Part shown: positions 10,228 to 22,905 of the stretch, piece after piece
Numbering within the stretch: position 1 is the first letter of the stretch
Layout of the letters: the number at the start of each line of letters is the position of its first letter
Assembly (NCBI GenBank): GCA_949825025.1
Contig: OX463780.1
Span: 21,904,356-21,968,355 of the forward strand
Source of the DNA: Siphlonurus alternatus
Taxonomy: Eukaryota; Arthropoda; Insecta; Ephemeroptera; Siphlonuridae
Length of the DNA: 64,000 nucleotides
Direction: 5' to 3'
Notes under the pieces: model-generated
What the model saw: the letters and a program-made list of their open reading frames with translations, nothing else
What the model was told of the DNA's origin: nothing
Database searches by the model: none
Program-made: the position numbers and the translations under genes

Positions 10228-11625
10228 CCTAGTGCGAAGTGTTTTCGATTACTGTAAATATGGCACTATGCAAATTATTAATATATTTTCTAAAAAATCA
10301 TTCATGAATACCCTGCACCATTTAACATATATATAAATTTACCGAATCAATTCATACTAATTTGCCGTATATTAATTATAATTATAAATAAATACATGGT
10401 ATACGTGTTAAAAGAGGTTTAAACATTGGTTTATTAATTTTTCGCTTCAGTTGCTTTTAAATTAAGTAACATATTATATATTGTATTTCGAGTATTTTCT
10501 CATGAATATTGCTTGTACCTTGTTAGCTCTAATAACGAATATTTACAGCAATGACGCGCCTACCGAAGGTGTCTGGGTGCTGCAATGGACGATCGACTCA
10601 TCATCGTGATGCATCCGCGATGCATCTCTGCATTATCACACCACGATTGGAAAAGTTATTCCTCAAACCCCTGCAGCTACTTCAACGAAAGGGAAGCCTC
10701 TTCACCCCAAAGGATTGGACTATCAACGGTCTGTGTACTGTAGCAATTTGACATTCATTCTCGGTGTTCGACTTAAAAGTTGAAAGTGATTCATAAAACT
10801 GAAGTGACTTTTATACAACTATTAACTGCTATTTTTAATTTTCATTCAAATCTCTTGATACTTGCTTTTTTCTCTCTTGAAAAAAAAAAATATATATATA
10901 TATATTATTACCTAATTTGTATGCTGTCGTAAATAAATAAAATGTGTTACATAATGTGAAACAAAATTAATGATACTTTTTTATTTATCAACAATCTTAT
11001 ATTCCATGATGACGTACTTAAGTTTATTTGAGTTAAATAGTGTAATAAAATATAATTAATTCTGGTATAGATCGAGAGTGATGTGTGAAATAATTTCACA
11101 AAGTAATTTTTATATATTAATTTATAAATTTTATATGCATTGTAATTTTTTTGTAATAATACTAATATTTTCTATCAATGTTACAGTGTATAATGTCATT
11201 TCATATTCATTATATTTCAATGTAAGCAAATTATTAAACGTAAAATTTACAAGTTTGAAAATAGTAATAGCTACAAATAAGGGAGGCAAAATTTGACCCA
11301 ATTAAAGAGTTAACTTTAGAGGATACAAGACAGTAAAACTTGGGACATTAGGTCAGTAAAAAATACAAATAGCAAAATCAAGTCGGTAAAATTTTACACG
11401 TCTGAGTAGAATAGTTTTACTATTCGAAATCTTTAATATTTTACCGACTTAATGTGTAGTTTCGTGTTAACTCATTAAGATTGTAGTTTTTACCGACCTG
11501 TTAGTATGATTTGAATTACAATGTTGGATCAGGTGTTTTTACCGACTTACTTGGTTCATGGGTTTTAGCTCGAGCTAAGTCGGTAAAATTCTACCACCTC
11601 TTTGTGAGAATTTATTTCCGTGTAC

Positions 11626-12244
11626 AACTACAACCAGCTCCATTTGGATGCTGATAAACAAGATGCCTATAACCTCAAGGTAAATATAATAATGTTTTAG
11701 CGGGCAAGATAGATATGCAGGGCACTTTCTAAATCATTATTTTTTTGAGTGTACAGTATATTATTAATGTCATATTTATCCACTCAATTCACAGCAAGAA
11801 ATAACACGATCTTCCCAAAATTTAACAGCCAAATTTGAAAGAAAACTCATTGAATTAATTCATCGCTGCATTATACGTAAAGAAAAAAACGTACTGGACT
11901 CTGCGCCTGGATTTATTGAATTTTTAAAATAAATGAGTATTCCAACACTGCAAGGAAAAAAAAAAAAAATAAATAAAAAAAAAATGCCATTCTTCCTATA
12001 ACTGTATATATACTTCTGGGCTTTGTTGTTTCTTTGGCTCGGGAGACTATAATATTAAGCAGGCAGGTATATATATCCAGATCCAGGAAGGAAAGGGAGA
12101 TTTTTTGTGTGTTAATTTACCCATTAAAATTTGAATTTAAATAGAATGGATATTTCAATTTCCAATTTCATCCGATGGACTTCTCGACGCTCCTTTCTTC
12201 GATTTTTCACTGAATCTACAGTATACATTAATTAATTGAATTTT
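11626..12244. other. AT-rich intergenic stretch
   Basis: No gene or element recognised. Contains A-runs near 11955-11985. Confidence 0.4.
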
Positions 12245-12355
12245 CACTACGTTTACATGACGGTGTTTAATGCGTATTCGTTGACGACGGATAATGTTAT
12301 TCTTATGAAGCGTCGTCAACGAATACGCATTAAACACCGTCATGTAAACGTAGTG
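12245..12355. mobile_element. Perfect 45-bp-arm hairpin, MITE-like
   Basis: The left arm 12245-12289 begins CACTACGTTTACATGACGGT. It is matched base for base by the reverse complement of 12311-12355, with a 21-bp loop. Flanks are similar (ATTGAATTTT on the left, ATTGTTTTTT on the right), which may be a decayed target duplication. Perfect arms imply a very recent insertion or a selected RNA hairpin. I do not recognise the family. Confidence 0.8.
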
Positions 12356-15043
12356 ATTGTTTTTTATATACATAATACGTTGTATATATTATAAATTTAG
12401 CAATATAATTATCAATTACACTACACCAACATCAGTATAGCAGTGAAAAACAGTAACGTAACACTTAATTTAAGTTTGAGTGGTACGATTGTTAATACAG
12501 AGAGTATAGATAATAAGAAATTTTTATTGAAGGGACGTGACTATAATCTTTTTTACAGTCTTGACTATATTGTGTGTACTATTTCTTGAATAAATTTACA
12601 GTTCATAAGAACTGTTCATTCACTTTTATTCGGTTTATAAACATATGGCATAATATATTATATATTTTTTATATTATATTAAAAATATCGTGGATTGAAG
12701 CAACAAGCTAGATCAATTTTTGTGCACACGAGTCTTGACTGTGGTGACATGACTTTAATTCTGTAGCATAATTATGTGAGGCATCAATAAAGATATATTA
12801 TGTTATACTCGTGTATTTTTGAGCTAATTTAATTAAAATATTAATTTATTTTCTCTTTAATGAGTTTAACACAATATTAATTGCTTTTTTATTATTATTT
12901 TTCAAACATGATAGACTGACTTTCAGTCAAACTGCATGAGTTTTAATATTTTGTGCAATATATAACAATTAAAATTATATATATTAAATTTGTTGTCTTC
13001 AAAACACGACACCATCTATTCTAAATTATTTTAATTGTCAGCTTTTAGCAACATTATGTTTCATCAGCAGACTTTATATGAAATTAATTTCGATTAATTT
13101 ATGACGTATTATTTTTATAAACACACAGAAAAGAACTACTATAGTAATCTAACATCGAGTCTGTATATTTATAACAATATCATATATGATATCAGCAACA
13201 TCTATATACAAAATAATTTTGCCAAGATTTATTCTGCAACTACAACAATTGGTCAACTGTAGGTGGATGTGACATCAATTTTGTAAAAAATTGCATTTTA
13301 ATTGGTCGGCTAAGAAAGGAATATTGTTCCAGTCAGTCAAATATTATACTATAGTGTGAGCTTGCAAAGTTTTGCTACTACTTACATTTTCTTCATTAGT
13401 TTCTTAAATATATAAAACTTATAAATTCTATGAATTAGATTACGATAAAGCCGAGACAGTTAATTTTTTGAGAAAACTATTATAATATTTCCAATGATTA
13501 AAATTTAGAGAAGATGAAATCGTTTACGAAATCGCAAAGTGTGCTCAAAAATTCTTTTTTTTTCTTTTCTTTTCTTTTTACAAGAATTACAATACTTTCC
13601 AAATGAGTTTATGATAGTATTAGAATTACAGCAGAGTGATTTTTGCAAATAGTGTATTTTATGGGGAGGGGAGGGGACTTTAACCACAAAGAGATATCAT
13701 GATCAAATCTAATATTTTTTTTCCCCCCTACAAAGCACAAATAAGTGAAACCAAATAACTTATACTATAATATTTACTCCGGTGATTTTAATATTTATGT
13801 ACACTATAATAGGTTATACAATGAATTAGAACAACCTTAAAATGCAGCGAGTAGAATTTTAATTTTTATACATTGACTATCTCATGCGCTTGTAATTTAC
13901 TATAATATAAATTAGCTGTTTTATGTGACAATGTTTAGCTTCTGACCTCCTTTTTTATTTAGTGAACTCTGTGCCAAGTTTTTTTTTTGTTTTTATTTTT
14001 TATCACTTTAAATAATAAAAACATTCCCATACGTCATAGTACCCGAAAAAATCTGTCTAATACATTTATTCCAGAAATCTGGCAAGGTATATACAAAAGT
14101 TGGTTTAAAAGAGCAAAGTTCGATTAATTTACTTTTATTAGTTAAAAATAAAAAAAAATCTTATTGAATTTAAGTTTCTATATAACAAGTTAAGTACAAA
14201 TATCATGAAAAAAAAAAAAATAGAAAACCCACAAAACTTTTGAATCAGTGGCAAGTATATATCCCCCCGTTCCCTCCCCAATTACCATATTGAGTGTGAT
14301 GAATCTCTTCACAATAGCAAAGTCTTGTACTTGTAAAATATTTGCACTGAATTAGAATTCTAATTATTTTCAATTAATATGTCATGTGTTATAGTGTTTT
14401 TATGTTACGCATGCATGTAAATAAATTTAACTTAATAAGATTAACAATTTTGAAATATCGAATTTGCAATGACTAATTGAAGTAATGAGTGTAGAATAAT
14501 AGATTATATAATATATAGCCTCTCTGCTGCTGTGAATAATTAATAAACAAATAGTAGCATTTTCACGATAATATACACATCACATCAAATACCCGGTTAA
14601 TGAGACCCTGCTTTTATCTATAAGAACATTCTCAGGTGATGTAGTATACATTCCGTATCATTCAGTATATCTTGGTCCAGCTCACGTCATTCTCTCTGAA
14701 ACACTCAAACAATCATGAAGTGTCCATTTACAGCTCTGTTAAAATCTTCATACCTTCTGATGGGTGTATGTGCAATCAATTGTAAATAATTATATTAAAT
14801 ATATAGATGTGGATATATAATATAATCATATTAATTAATGGTTAAATGCCCAGGTGAAAATTACGTACGCCCATCATCGTTGTTATGGAATAGGTTGCAT
14901 TAATGCATGCCAACAATTTGCCGTGATTAAAAACAAAAAACACTTAATGATAGTTAGAGTGTATATTGAAACTAATAAAAATATCCTTCATCTTTCTCTC
15001 CTGAAATATTTACATGGAGATTTCAATGCTTGAAGATGGATAT
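12356..15043. other. AT-rich intergenic stretch
   Basis: No supported gene. Contains homopolymer runs (T near 13551, A near 14207), a G-rich patch near 13663-13678 and a C-run near 13722. Frames on either strand are short. Confidence 0.5.
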
Positions 15044-15059
15044 TTTATTTGGTTTTATT
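15044..15059 (-). terminator. Two polyadenylation signals of gene A
   Basis: On the minus strand AATAAA occurs at 15059-15054 and again at 15049-15044, about 28-43 bases after the stop codon at 15087. This is the expected place for a short 3' UTR. Confidence 0.55.
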
Positions 15060-15086
15060 TCTTGTACATCAGCGCCAAGGTGGCGT

Positions 15087-15232
15087 TTACACGGTGATGT
15101 AGTACTCGTGACGCTTGCGACACTTCTCTCTCATGATGACACACAGGGCGAGTGTGATGAGAAGTGCGATGGTGATCCCCATGCCAATACTGACCCAGAT
15201 GATCTCTTCGTTGATCCCACTGTAGCTCCGTC
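15087..15232 (-). CDS. Gene A, last exon: transmembrane helix and cytoplasmic tail of a 67-residue membrane protein
   Basis: The exon begins after the acceptor CAACTTTCGCAG and encodes residues 20-67. Residues 30-52 (IIWVSIGMGITIALLITLAL onward) form one transmembrane helix. The tail that follows is basic, with Arg, Lys and Cys residues, and ends HEYYITV before a TAA. Negative residues (EE) lie just before the helix and positive ones just after it, which predicts N-terminus outside and tail inside. The C-terminal hydrophobic-x-hydrophobic pattern (ITV) fits a class II PDZ ligand. Codon use is balanced and clearly protein-like against the AT-rich background. It joins the upstream exon by G|GA, giving Gly20. 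AATAAA signals lie close downstream. The family is not recognised. It could also be the shared 3' exon of a longer transcript. Confidence 0.75.
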
Positions 15233-16558
15233 CTGCGAAAGTTGAGGTGACGGAGTGATCGACTGTTCGACCATCTTGTAAATTAATAAAATATTTTTGA
15301 ATTCATATCGTCACTTAGAATTGAAGAGTTGTTATTTAAATATATTAAAAAAAATAATAATAATTTCTATCAAACTTCGAATTTATACAACAATTTATTA
15401 ACTTAAACATTGAAGGGTCAAACTATATGCCATATAGATTATACCCAAATTCAATTCTGAGGTGACGATATAATTCAGGCGGACCTTTCTTTAGGCTAGC
15501 TAGAATAATTTCCGAGTAAGTTATTTCATTAAAAATTAATTGATGTTAAAATAAGAAGACTATCAAATGAAGCAATTATAAAAATAAAAAATGGAGCCTA
15601 AAGAGTACTATATTACAGAATAAAAATGCTTAAAATATTTTCTATATTCACTAAAAAGATTAATTATTTATTATGTACAGGCATCAAAATCTCAGTTTTA
15701 AGGAAATGGAATAACTTAATTATTTTAATTAAAAATAAAGTCGCACGAGTGTTTTCATCCAATACAGTATTAAGTATCAGTCAAAATATTATATTGCGTA
15801 TACTGTTCATGTAAAACAAAACAAATTTATAAACGTATAATAATTTATATGTGTAATTCAATTGCAAGTAATTTCCTACCTTTTAGTGACTTTATGGGGT
15901 GATCAAAATTAGATACAAGGTTACATCGCATCTGTCGGTTTATTGTTATTTGATTTTATTATAACATAACAGTCTATGTGCAATTAAGCTTTGTGTGTAA
16001 AGGTATATAATGGGTAACATTAATCTTCATCGAATTAAATTCAACTCATCAAATTAAAATACTTTTGTGCAATTACAGCAAAAAAAGAAAAGTTCAATCG
16101 TAAAGTAAAGTGCAGCAAACTGTAATTACGAATTAAAATGTCATATTATCTTGATTAGTTTGTCCTTATAACACTGTAGCTTCAATTACTTAATAATTAC
16201 CTACTCTAACACATGCAATATTTTTCGCTCACAATAGCAAAATAATGATCAAAACAATCTGTTTTAAACTAATAATTAATTTTACGGTGGATGAAAAATA
16301 GGGCAAACTTTGACGATATATATGTTCGAAAAACAAAAGTGTAATCCTCATAAAACGGAAAATACTTTAAGAATGAATCAAGTCTTTTAGAAACGAAAAC
16401 TTAAGATTTTTTTTTCTGTCAATAACAAGATATATGAGACATATTTCATCAAGATTCTTGACATTTAGGATCGAAGTTAGACCAATTTCATTTCGTTTGG
16501 TCAATACTAGGCACTCTACACAGTCAATAGTGGCAAAGTTTTGTGGCTAGAGTCTCAC
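15233..16558 (-). other. Intron of gene A
   Basis: A 1326-bp AT-rich intron with a GTGAGA donor and TTTCGCAG acceptor. Nothing else recognised inside. Confidence 0.7.
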
Positions 16559-16616
16559 CATTGTAGTTGTTGGAGTAGATGCCGACTTTGCCGGCTACCC
16601 GGCCGCCGACTGGCAT
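16559..16616 (-). CDS. Gene A, first coding exon: start of a 67-residue single-pass membrane protein
   Basis: The exon runs from an acceptor (CTCTTGTCTGCAG, exon edge at 16654) to the donor AATG|GTGAGA at 16559. All three frames contain a stop before the chosen ATG (16616-16614), and the ATG's own frame has an upstream TGA. The start is therefore well defined if the whole exon is used. Context GGAACATGCC has A at -3. Encoded residues 1-19 are MPVGGRVAGKVGIYSNNYN, a small Gly- and Asn-containing segment without a cleavable signal peptide. With the downstream exon the reading frame is 204 nt, 67 residues plus stop, so this is a type III style single-pass protein. A downstream alternative acceptor (ACATGCCAG) could let a longer isoform splice in. 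Function unknown. Confidence 0.7.
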
Positions 16617-16654
16617 GTTCCCAGCGCCAGCGTCACCTCAGCGTGCCAAGCAGC
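16617..16654 (-). other. Gene A 5' UTR part of the second exon
   Basis: These 38 bases lie between the acceptor and the ATG. They are GC-rich and stopped in every frame that could be continued from an upstream exon. Confidence 0.5.
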
Positions 16655-17072
16655 CTGCAGACAAGAGACCCATAAGAGAGCTTGTATCATAAGTACGGTT
16701 GTTGAACAACCCCTGTGAATATAAGCAATAAAATTGCTTGCATTTTGCAATTCAAGTATGATGATGTGATATAGCTTTCATATATTATACTGCGAGAGAT
16801 TGAGCCTGCCAGAAGAAAATAATTCAATTTTTAATTTCTGATAAGAACTATAATCCTTTGTTATTTATAGTAAATGTCAATTAATTGATAGATTCATGGG
16901 TCTATCCCCATGAACATAACAGAAAATAACTACTCAGTTTATGGACTTCAAAACATCTTTTCATTGCTTTTTTCCTATACAAAACACCACAAGAAAAGTT
17001 TGAAATTTTATTTTAATTAAAATGATAAAAATAATATCAGTCGTACATATTATATCATATATTATAAATGTG

Positions 17073-17195
17073 TGTACAGTCGTCGCATTGGAAAATTTCC
17101 CTTTGCGGCCTTGTTGCTCTGTAAGAATAACACAGGGCATGGTGATTAACAAGGGTGTAAGTGGGAAATTTTTCAAGACAACGACGATGACTGTA
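17073..17195. mobile_element. TA-flanked MITE, copy 1 of 3
   Basis: Left end TGTACAGTCGTCGCATTGG; the reverse complement of the right end reads CTCTACAGTCATCGTCGTTG. The element starts at TACAGTC on both strands, which suggests a TA target duplication as in Tc1/mariner elements. The interior shares AGAATAACACAGGGCATGG with the copy at 42135. Overlapping short frames are incidental. Confidence 0.8.
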
Positions 17196-17686
17196 GAGTG
17201 TCTTCAACGTGAATAGTAACATCAATGGCCAGATTTTCAAGAGGTTAGACGGGTTAAATATTTACACGACAAAAAGCAACAATCGTTCTAGGGGGAGCGA
17301 TTTTCTTCTGCGCTGTTCGATGCTGAGCAAGTTGCCTACCTCTACGGCGAGAGAATAATCAGATAATAAAAGGCTTTTATTCATAAAACACATTAAAGTA
17401 GTCACGTAGAAATAAATTACATGATCACTAAAAGTAAGATGCTCCTTGTTTTTTTACTGTACATAATAGTGATAAACTATTATTAGTTACACTTTTCCAA
17501 TAATTTAGGAATTTTGCAGTTCCATTGTGAACGAGAAAAATGGGTATTCATTTAAATGTTAATTTAAAATGCACGTTCACACAAAAACTGTAGACATTTA
17601 CTTTTCAACCTGTATTATAACTATAATATATTAAAAAAAAATGCATTGCCTTGTTTTATTTCGTCTTCTTTAAGACCGACTTAATC
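17196..17686. other. AT-rich non-coding stretch
   Basis: A moderately GC-rich patch near 17285-17345 contains no supported splice structure. Nothing else recognised. Confidence 0.4.
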
Positions 17687-17837
17687 GGTGCAATTTACGA
17701 ATCAGTTAGCCAGGTTTCTAACCACGTTTAGCGTAACCACGTTTAAATATACCTTTTTTACTTGTTAAACCACCTAGTTAAACGTGGTTAAGCGAAACTT
17801 AGTTAGAAACTTGGCTAACTGATTCTTGAATCGCACC
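17687..17837. mobile_element. Palindromic MITE of the AACCACGTTTA family, copy 1 of 3
   Basis: Left arm GGTGCAATTTACGAATCAGT; the reverse complement of the right arm is GGTGCGATTCAAGAATCAGT. Both continue into CAGGTTTCTAACCACGTTTA-like sequence. Total 151 bp. No convincing target duplication was seen. Confidence 0.85.
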
Positions 17838-18903
<1,066 letters not shown>

Positions 18904-19144
18904 TGTGTATATTACTGTAAATAAGCAGCTAAGCAGCAGCTAGGAATTAGCGCAATACGAAGATAGAACGGAGTGCTTTTTTTTTATTTATTTTTTTATT
19001 ATACATTATTATCAAGTATAAATTAAAAGTCAAAAGAACTGTTAAAAAAAATCATTTATTACGTCATGGCTGTATTTTATTTAATAAAATAAATGCTTTT
19101 TGTTAATAAGTTTCGCTTGTTAGGCAAAATATAAAAAATAAACT

Positions 19145-20754
<1,610 letters not shown>

Positions 20755-20903
20755 ATAAAGCAAGGGTTAGTACACGATGTCATCACGTACAGTGTGTGCA
20801 GTCTGGATTGGTAGCAGACACGGAGAGAGCAGTCAGCAGCAGCAAGCAGTCTGTTGATGCAGCCTCGCTCAGCGGGCGTCACCCAGCGACTGTCAGTTCT
20901 CAC

Positions 20904-21040
20904 CCTGGTACACTGGTGCTGCTGCTGCTGCTGCTGGTGATCTTGCTGGCTGGGGCTGGGGCGGGCACCAAGGCGCAGCATCCCTTCGTTCTGCTCCCCG
21001 CGTACCACCAGAATCGATCGCCACTTCTACTACGTGTTGC
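20904..21040 (-). other. Candidate 5' leader exon of gene A inside a GC-rich island
   Basis: A GC-rich island spans about 20755-21040 and abuts a long CT/GA tract. On the minus strand it contains a strong donor, CCAGG|GTGAGA, ending the exon at 20904. That is upstream of gene A in the right orientation and would make an intron of about 4.2 kb. On the plus strand the same DNA has a Leu-rich frame (20914 onward) resembling a signal peptide, but no in-frame ATG precedes it since the last stop, and no matching donor was seen. The minus-strand reading is favoured but not proven. The transcription start would lie near the GA tract, which could bind GAGA-type factors. Confidence 0.35.
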
Positions 21041-21041
21041 T

Positions 21042-21042
<1 letters not shown>

Positions 21043-21092
<50 letters not shown>
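21043..21092. repeat. (CT)n microsatellite
   Basis: 25 CT units, directly next to the GC-rich island. Confidence 0.98.
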
Positions 21093-21096
<4 letters not shown>

Positions 21097-21279
21097 TTGT
21101 CAATTTTTCACATACCCACCTTTCCTCTCTTTTCTCCGTACTCTCTTTCTACATGATGGAATGTTTACTCGATTCACTTCAAACTTTTCATCGTCTCTAA
21201 CTTCAATAAAATAACAAAAATCATGTTGGTATGTACACCAAGTCTTGTACACACTTGTCTTACTTTTATGAAAGCTTTT

Positions 21280-21304
21280 TCTCTCTCTCTCTCTCTCTCT
21301 CTCT
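21280..21304. repeat. (CT)n microsatellite
   Basis: About 12 CT units. Confidence 0.95.
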
Positions 21305-22780
21305 TCAAACTGAAAATAAGAACCAAAATAAAATATACGCATTGATATGCATAAAATTTGATTTCTTCAAGCATTGAATCGTATGGACTTGTTTCTTGAA
21401 CTTCGTCAAAAAATATTTATTATTTTTCGTGTGTTCAAGATATTGAATTTCATTTGCTTCAAAATATGTATTTGTTTTTCCTTATATTTTCTTTATAAAA
21501 GACATTTGTTTTCCAATACTTTATGGGATACAAAAAAATATAAAGCATATTGAAATAATTCAAACAATAAATTACAAAACTCTTTAAGAAAAAGGGAAGG
21601 AAGAAAACCCCAACGGGCATCACTAAGTTTGTTCCGTTTCTATATAAGCAACTTCTTTTATTTTTGTAGAAACTAGACAGACTTACTTTACTTCTTGTTT
21701 TTGTTCTTCGTCAGCTGATTCGACTGAATAGAGACGAAATGTTTTGTAAGTACTTACAAGCAATTGATTGTGTGTCCACTTACAATGATTATTTTAGACA
21801 ACTTTTTCAGCATGAAAACTGAGCCTCAATGGCTAGAGGTCAATTTGCACGCTCTGCTGCAGCATAATTATTTAACCATGCAGCTTCTTTTGAATGGCTC
21901 AATAAGTTACTAAAAGGCTACGTGGTGACATTTATTAATTAGTTGAATACTTCAAAAGTTTGAATCAAGGTTATTCTTCTATTGATATAGGGGTATAAAT
22001 ATTTGAGTATAGTGATGGTAATTAATTTAGTAGTTAGCGCCATAAGCCAGACAGGGGCGCTTATAATTCTTATACCCCCTCTTATAGGAGAATATATCCT
22101 GGTTTGAATGTCGTAGCCACAAACTTGTGCGGCCTGACATGCAGAATCTCAATATATTAATTAACTTAGCATGCATGCATGGTGTTGTTCAGCCCATGAA
22201 AGGTGCTCATGTTTTTTGTGCAAGTTAAAGAAATATTTAATTTTATAAGGAACACAGAAAAGTGCATACGTAGTTCATAAAAAATAAAATAAAATATAAC
22301 TTGACCATAATTATGTAACATTAATTGATTTAAAATGATTAATTACCTCGATCTATACAAAATAATATCATACATTCTCTCTTTTAAAAGTAACTGATAC
22401 TATTTATATTATTGAATCTCTATAAGCATTTATCAACAAAAAATTAATATAAAATATATGATTAGAGTGACCGTTTACAATATTTTATTTTTTATTTTGG
22501 AACTTCTTTTTGGCTGTACATGACAAACATATGTTCACGTCAAAATTGGACAATCACAAAAACACAATACATAAAATATAAACATATTTATAAAAGTTGC
22601 ATAATACTATCAAACATATATCACTGATAATAATACAGAAAAAAAAAACAACTAAAAGTCACCGTAAATACTGATAATTTTTATTATTATATATTCAATT
22701 TTTAAATTCCAGAAAATAAATAATAAGAATTATAGGCATTGTAAAAATTATGGTATGAAAATATAATACGTCAACGAGCG
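21305..22780. other. AT-rich intergenic stretch
   Basis: No gene or element recognised. Confidence 0.4.
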
Positions 22781-22784
22781 AAGA

Positions 22785-22905
22785 AGAATGGGAATATTGA
22801 ACCGTGATAGCGTGGTGCTGCAATAATCCGAGCTATAGTCTGAGTACTTATCTGGGAGCCGCAGCGAACTGCGACTGAGTAATGGAGTGGTACGTATCTC
22901 CACTC
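22785..22905. promoter_or_regulatory. GC-richer promoter-like patch
   Basis: On the minus strand ACTCAGTCGCAG contains TCAGTC, the arthropod initiator. On the plus strand GAGTG|GTACGT near 22890 looks like a donor. Either a minus-strand start upstream of gene A or a small plus exon is possible. Weak evidence only. Confidence 0.2.

Larger units (their letters stand above)
9456..11625. mobile_element. Probable non-autonomous DNA transposon with repeated GTCGGTAAAA subterminal motifs
   Basis: The left end reads GTACACGGATAAAAATTTTT. The reverse complement of the right end reads GTACACGGAAATAAATTCTC, so short imperfect terminal inverted repeats bound a 2.17-kb segment. The motif GTCGGTAAAA or its complement TTTTACCGAC occurs near 9486, 9522, 11380, 11440, 11489, 11538 and 11579, concentrated toward both ends as subterminal repeats. 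A two-copy direct repeat sits inside at 9586-9875. Another internal piece, 10551-10750, is GC-richer and preceded by a possible acceptor (TTTACAG), but no transposase motif was found in it. The element may be two nearby related insertions rather than one. Confidence 0.5.

Noticed and set aside
20907..21042. Plus-strand Leu-rich signal-peptide-like frame
   Set aside because: No ATG precedes it in frame since the last stop, it comes from CTG-rich sequence, and no plus-strand donor follows; the minus-strand donor fits better.
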